NCBI GenBank assembly: GCA_903824675.1
Contig: CAIJXV010000102.1
Span: forward strand, 1-64,000
DNA: 64,000 nt
Direction: 5' to 3'
Origin: an uncultured bacterium
GTDB taxonomy: Bacteria; Verrucomicrobiota; Kiritimatiellia; CAIKKV01; CAIJXV01
The notes under the pieces are model-generated. The model was not told the origin of the DNA, did not search any database, and saw only the letters and a list, made by a program, of their open reading frames with translations. Shown here piece after piece: positions 62,532-64,000 of this stretch (positions within the stretch are counted from its first letter, which is position 1; every line of letters begins with the position of its first letter). The position numbers and the translations under genes are program-made.

Positions 62532-63569
62532 TTACTGCATATTAATGATGGCTTTTACCACACCATCGCGATAATGCTCGACGAGATCGAAGGCTTCGGG
62601 GGTTCGGTTGAACGGGAAGTGATGGGTGATCATAAAGTCGGCATTGATTTTGCCGGAGGACAGAAGGTCGAGTGCCGGTTGGACGCAATGATTTTGCCGG
62701 CGCACGTTTTGAATACAGAGTTCCTTGCGGCGGGCTTTATCAATGGTGAACGCGATTCGGTCGACAGTAGGGATGCCGATCAGGAGTAATTTTCCGCCCG
62801 GTTTGAGAAGATCAACGGCCTGATCGATGGCGGATTGTTCGCCACAGCATTCAAAGACCACATCCAGCAGCAGGGGTTCGGCCTGGGTGATTTCGGCGAC
62901 AATGTCCTGGCGGTCGACATTGCCGGTCCAGTCGGCCCCGGCTTTTTTCGCGGAGGCCAGTCGGGAATCGATCTTGTCGGTAACATAGATTTTGCGCGCT
63001 CCCTGGGCGCGAGCGGGCAGGAGCACGCTGAGACCGATGGGGCCGGCTCCAAGAATTCCGATTGCGGCTCCGGGCATGGGCAGGGATTGCTTGACCCCGT
63101 AGTAGCCGATGGACAGGGGCTCAACGAGCGCGGCGCGATCGAAGGACATGGATGCCGGGACCGGAAAGCAGCATTCTTCAGGCATGACAATAAATTCTGA
63201 CAGACAGCCTTCTGCTTGTCCGGGGCAGCCGAGAAACCGCAATTTGCGACAGGTATGCGGCCGGCCCACTTTGCACTGGTCGCATTCCCAGCAGGGCATG
63301 GCGGGCTCAACCGCGACCCGGTCCCCGGCCTTGAGTTTTGTCACCGCGGATCCGGTGTTGACGACCACTGCGGAGCATTCGTGGCCAACGGTAAATGGAT
63401 ACTTGACGATTTGGATGCCGATGCGGCCGGTGGAATAATAGTGAACATCCGAGCCGCAAACGCCGACGGTGGCCAGTTTAAGCAGGACATCATTGGGCTG
63501 TTGGATCTTGGGGTCGGGGACTTCGCGAAGTTCCATTTTGCGAATACCGGTTAAAACCATGGCTTTCAT
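62532..63569 (-). CDS. Zinc-dependent MDR alcohol/polyol dehydrogenase (sorbitol/xylitol dehydrogenase-like)
   Basis: A 345-residue medium-chain dehydrogenase. GVCGSDVHYYSTGRIG gives the catalytic zinc cysteine and sugar-alcohol specificity region. The GHECSAVV box holds the histidine and glutamate. The structural zinc loop is CWECDQCKVGRPHTC with its four cysteines, and the NAD fold is GILGAGPIGLSVL. The sequence pattern points to sorbitol, xylitol or threonine-like substrates. It faces the lyase cluster and could oxidise a polyol formed from the sugars. Confidence 0.9.
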   Translation of the reverse strand: MKAMVLTGIRKMELREVPDPKIQQPNDVLLKLATVGVCGSDVHYYSTGRIGIQIVKYPFTVGHECSAVVVNTGSAVTKLKAGDRVAVEPAMPCWECDQCKVGRPHTCRKLRFLGCPGQAEGCLSEFIVMPEECCFPVPASMSFDRAALVEPLSIGYYGVKQSLPMPGAAIGILGAGPIGLSVLLPARAQGARKIYVTDKIDSRLASAKKAGADWTGNVDRQDIVAEITQAEPLLLDVVFECCGEQSAIDQAVDLLKPGGKLLLIGIPTVDRIAFTIDKARRKELCIQNVRRQNHCVQPALDLLSSGKINADFMITHHFPFNRTPEAFDLVEHYRDGVVKAIINMQ

Positions 63570-63622
63570 TTTTCATACCTCATTACGTTGTGAATCGATA
63601 GAAAGAGTTGTCCGCAAAATGA

Positions 63623-64000
63623 TCACCATTGTTCATCCGCCTGAGGGCCGGCAGGAGTTGCGATAGCCGGGGGCAGGTCTTCGATCGTGTCGGCCGAGGC
63701 GGGTGCCGGAGCCGGGGGAGGGGAGACGGCCGGGGAGAGTGCATCGGGACGACTGGAGGCGGGGACGGCTATGGGGGCCGTTTGATCGGCCGATACAGGG
63801 GTATTGGTGCCTACTGCACCTGTCGGGTGGGCTGTAACTTTGCTTTTGTCAAAGAGATGGACATTGAGACGATCAAGGGCACCGATCCGGGCCACAAAGG
63901 GATCCTGCCGGGAGGAAAGAAGCCGATTGGCCAGATTATCCGTGTGTGTTTCATCCGCGGTATAGTCCCGCGCTGCCATGGCGAGGATGTTCGCCGCCTG
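63623..64000 (-). CDS. C-terminal part of an unknown protein, cut by the window edge
   Basis: The frame is open from the right edge to the stop at 63623. The visible 125 residues start with AANILAMAARDYTADETHTDNL, then a short alpha/beta stretch (LLSSRQDPFVARIGALDRLNVHLFDKS) and a long proline/alanine-rich tail (PAVSPPPAPAPAS). No domain is recognisable. Methionine codons exist inside the window, but the frame continues beyond the edge. The P/A-rich tail suggests an envelope-linked or exported protein. Confidence 0.5.
   Translation of the reverse strand, partial: QAANILAMAARDYTADETHTDNLANRLLSSRQDPFVARIGALDRLNVHLFDKSKVTAHPTGAVGTNTPVSADQTAPIAVPASSRPDALSPAVSPPPAPAPASADTIEDLPPAIATPAGPQADEQW

Overview
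The window reads as a chromosomal segment of a moderately GC-rich bacterium, most likely an anaerobic or microaerobic member of the PVC superphylum (Kiritimatiellota/Verrucomicrobiota/Lentisphaerota type). This is inferred from gene content, not from a marker gene: an NfnAB-type ferredoxin:NADP oxidoreductase, rubrerythrin, cofactor-independent (archaeal-type) phosphoglycerate mutase, a URO-D-family methyltransferase-like protein, heparinase-II/III-like lyases, a membrane-anchored prenyltransferase-repeat protein, and large secreted DUF11/SdrD-B and C25 (gingipain-like) proteins. No phage, insertion sequence or CRISPR array was seen.

Layout. 1-3.5 kb is a patchwork: a truncated CDS end, a GIY-YIG nuclease, a deacetylase-like gene, the tail of a CrtI-type desaturase, a SOUL protein and a probable lyase remnant. 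3.5-8.6 kb is a redox block: exported rubrerythrin plus a ferric-reductase-like flavocytochrome, then nfnA-nfnB-HAD phosphatase from their own promoter. 8.6-11.5 kb (minus strand) holds a NifA-like sigma-54 activator and a YihY membrane protein fused to a cyclic-nucleotide-binding domain. 11.7-19 kb holds an exported glycosidase-like protein, an M23 peptidase, apgM, a 53-aa membrane protein and an exported protein of unknown function. 19-22.7 kb is the glycolytic cluster gap-pgk-tpiA-secG. 22.9-27 kb is an oligopeptide-type ABC importer without ATPases. 27-30.7 kb holds a VOC protein, the coupled pair iron-alcohol dehydrogenase/murG, and a cupin.

31.3-43.5 kb is the most unusual part. It runs: a frameshifted DUF11/SdrD-B surface protein, a separate C25-propeptide-like protein, a C25 cysteine peptidase, a nucleotidyltransferase, an exported calcium-motif protein, a multispanning GT-C-like protein, an S26-like signal peptidase and a PilZ protein. 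Convergent to these are an HPr-kinase-like gene and, directly upstream of it, a previously easy-to-miss 59-residue peptide gene. The peptide has a Y-x-x-P-x-L motif, two cysteines and a C-terminal serine. I propose this as a RiPP-like peptide-modification locus.

43.7-50.6 kb holds tRNA-Leu(CAA), a coupled operon (URO-D-like/CocE-like/SulP), a Crp/Fnr regulator, and cobT under a cobalamin riboswitch with an intrinsic terminator. 51-62.2 kb holds the prenyltransferase-repeat protein and a carbohydrate-catabolism group (sugar isomerase, esterase, bioD, cysteine hydrolase, two heparinase-like lyases). The window ends with a sorbitol-dehydrogenase-like MDR enzyme and a truncated CDS.
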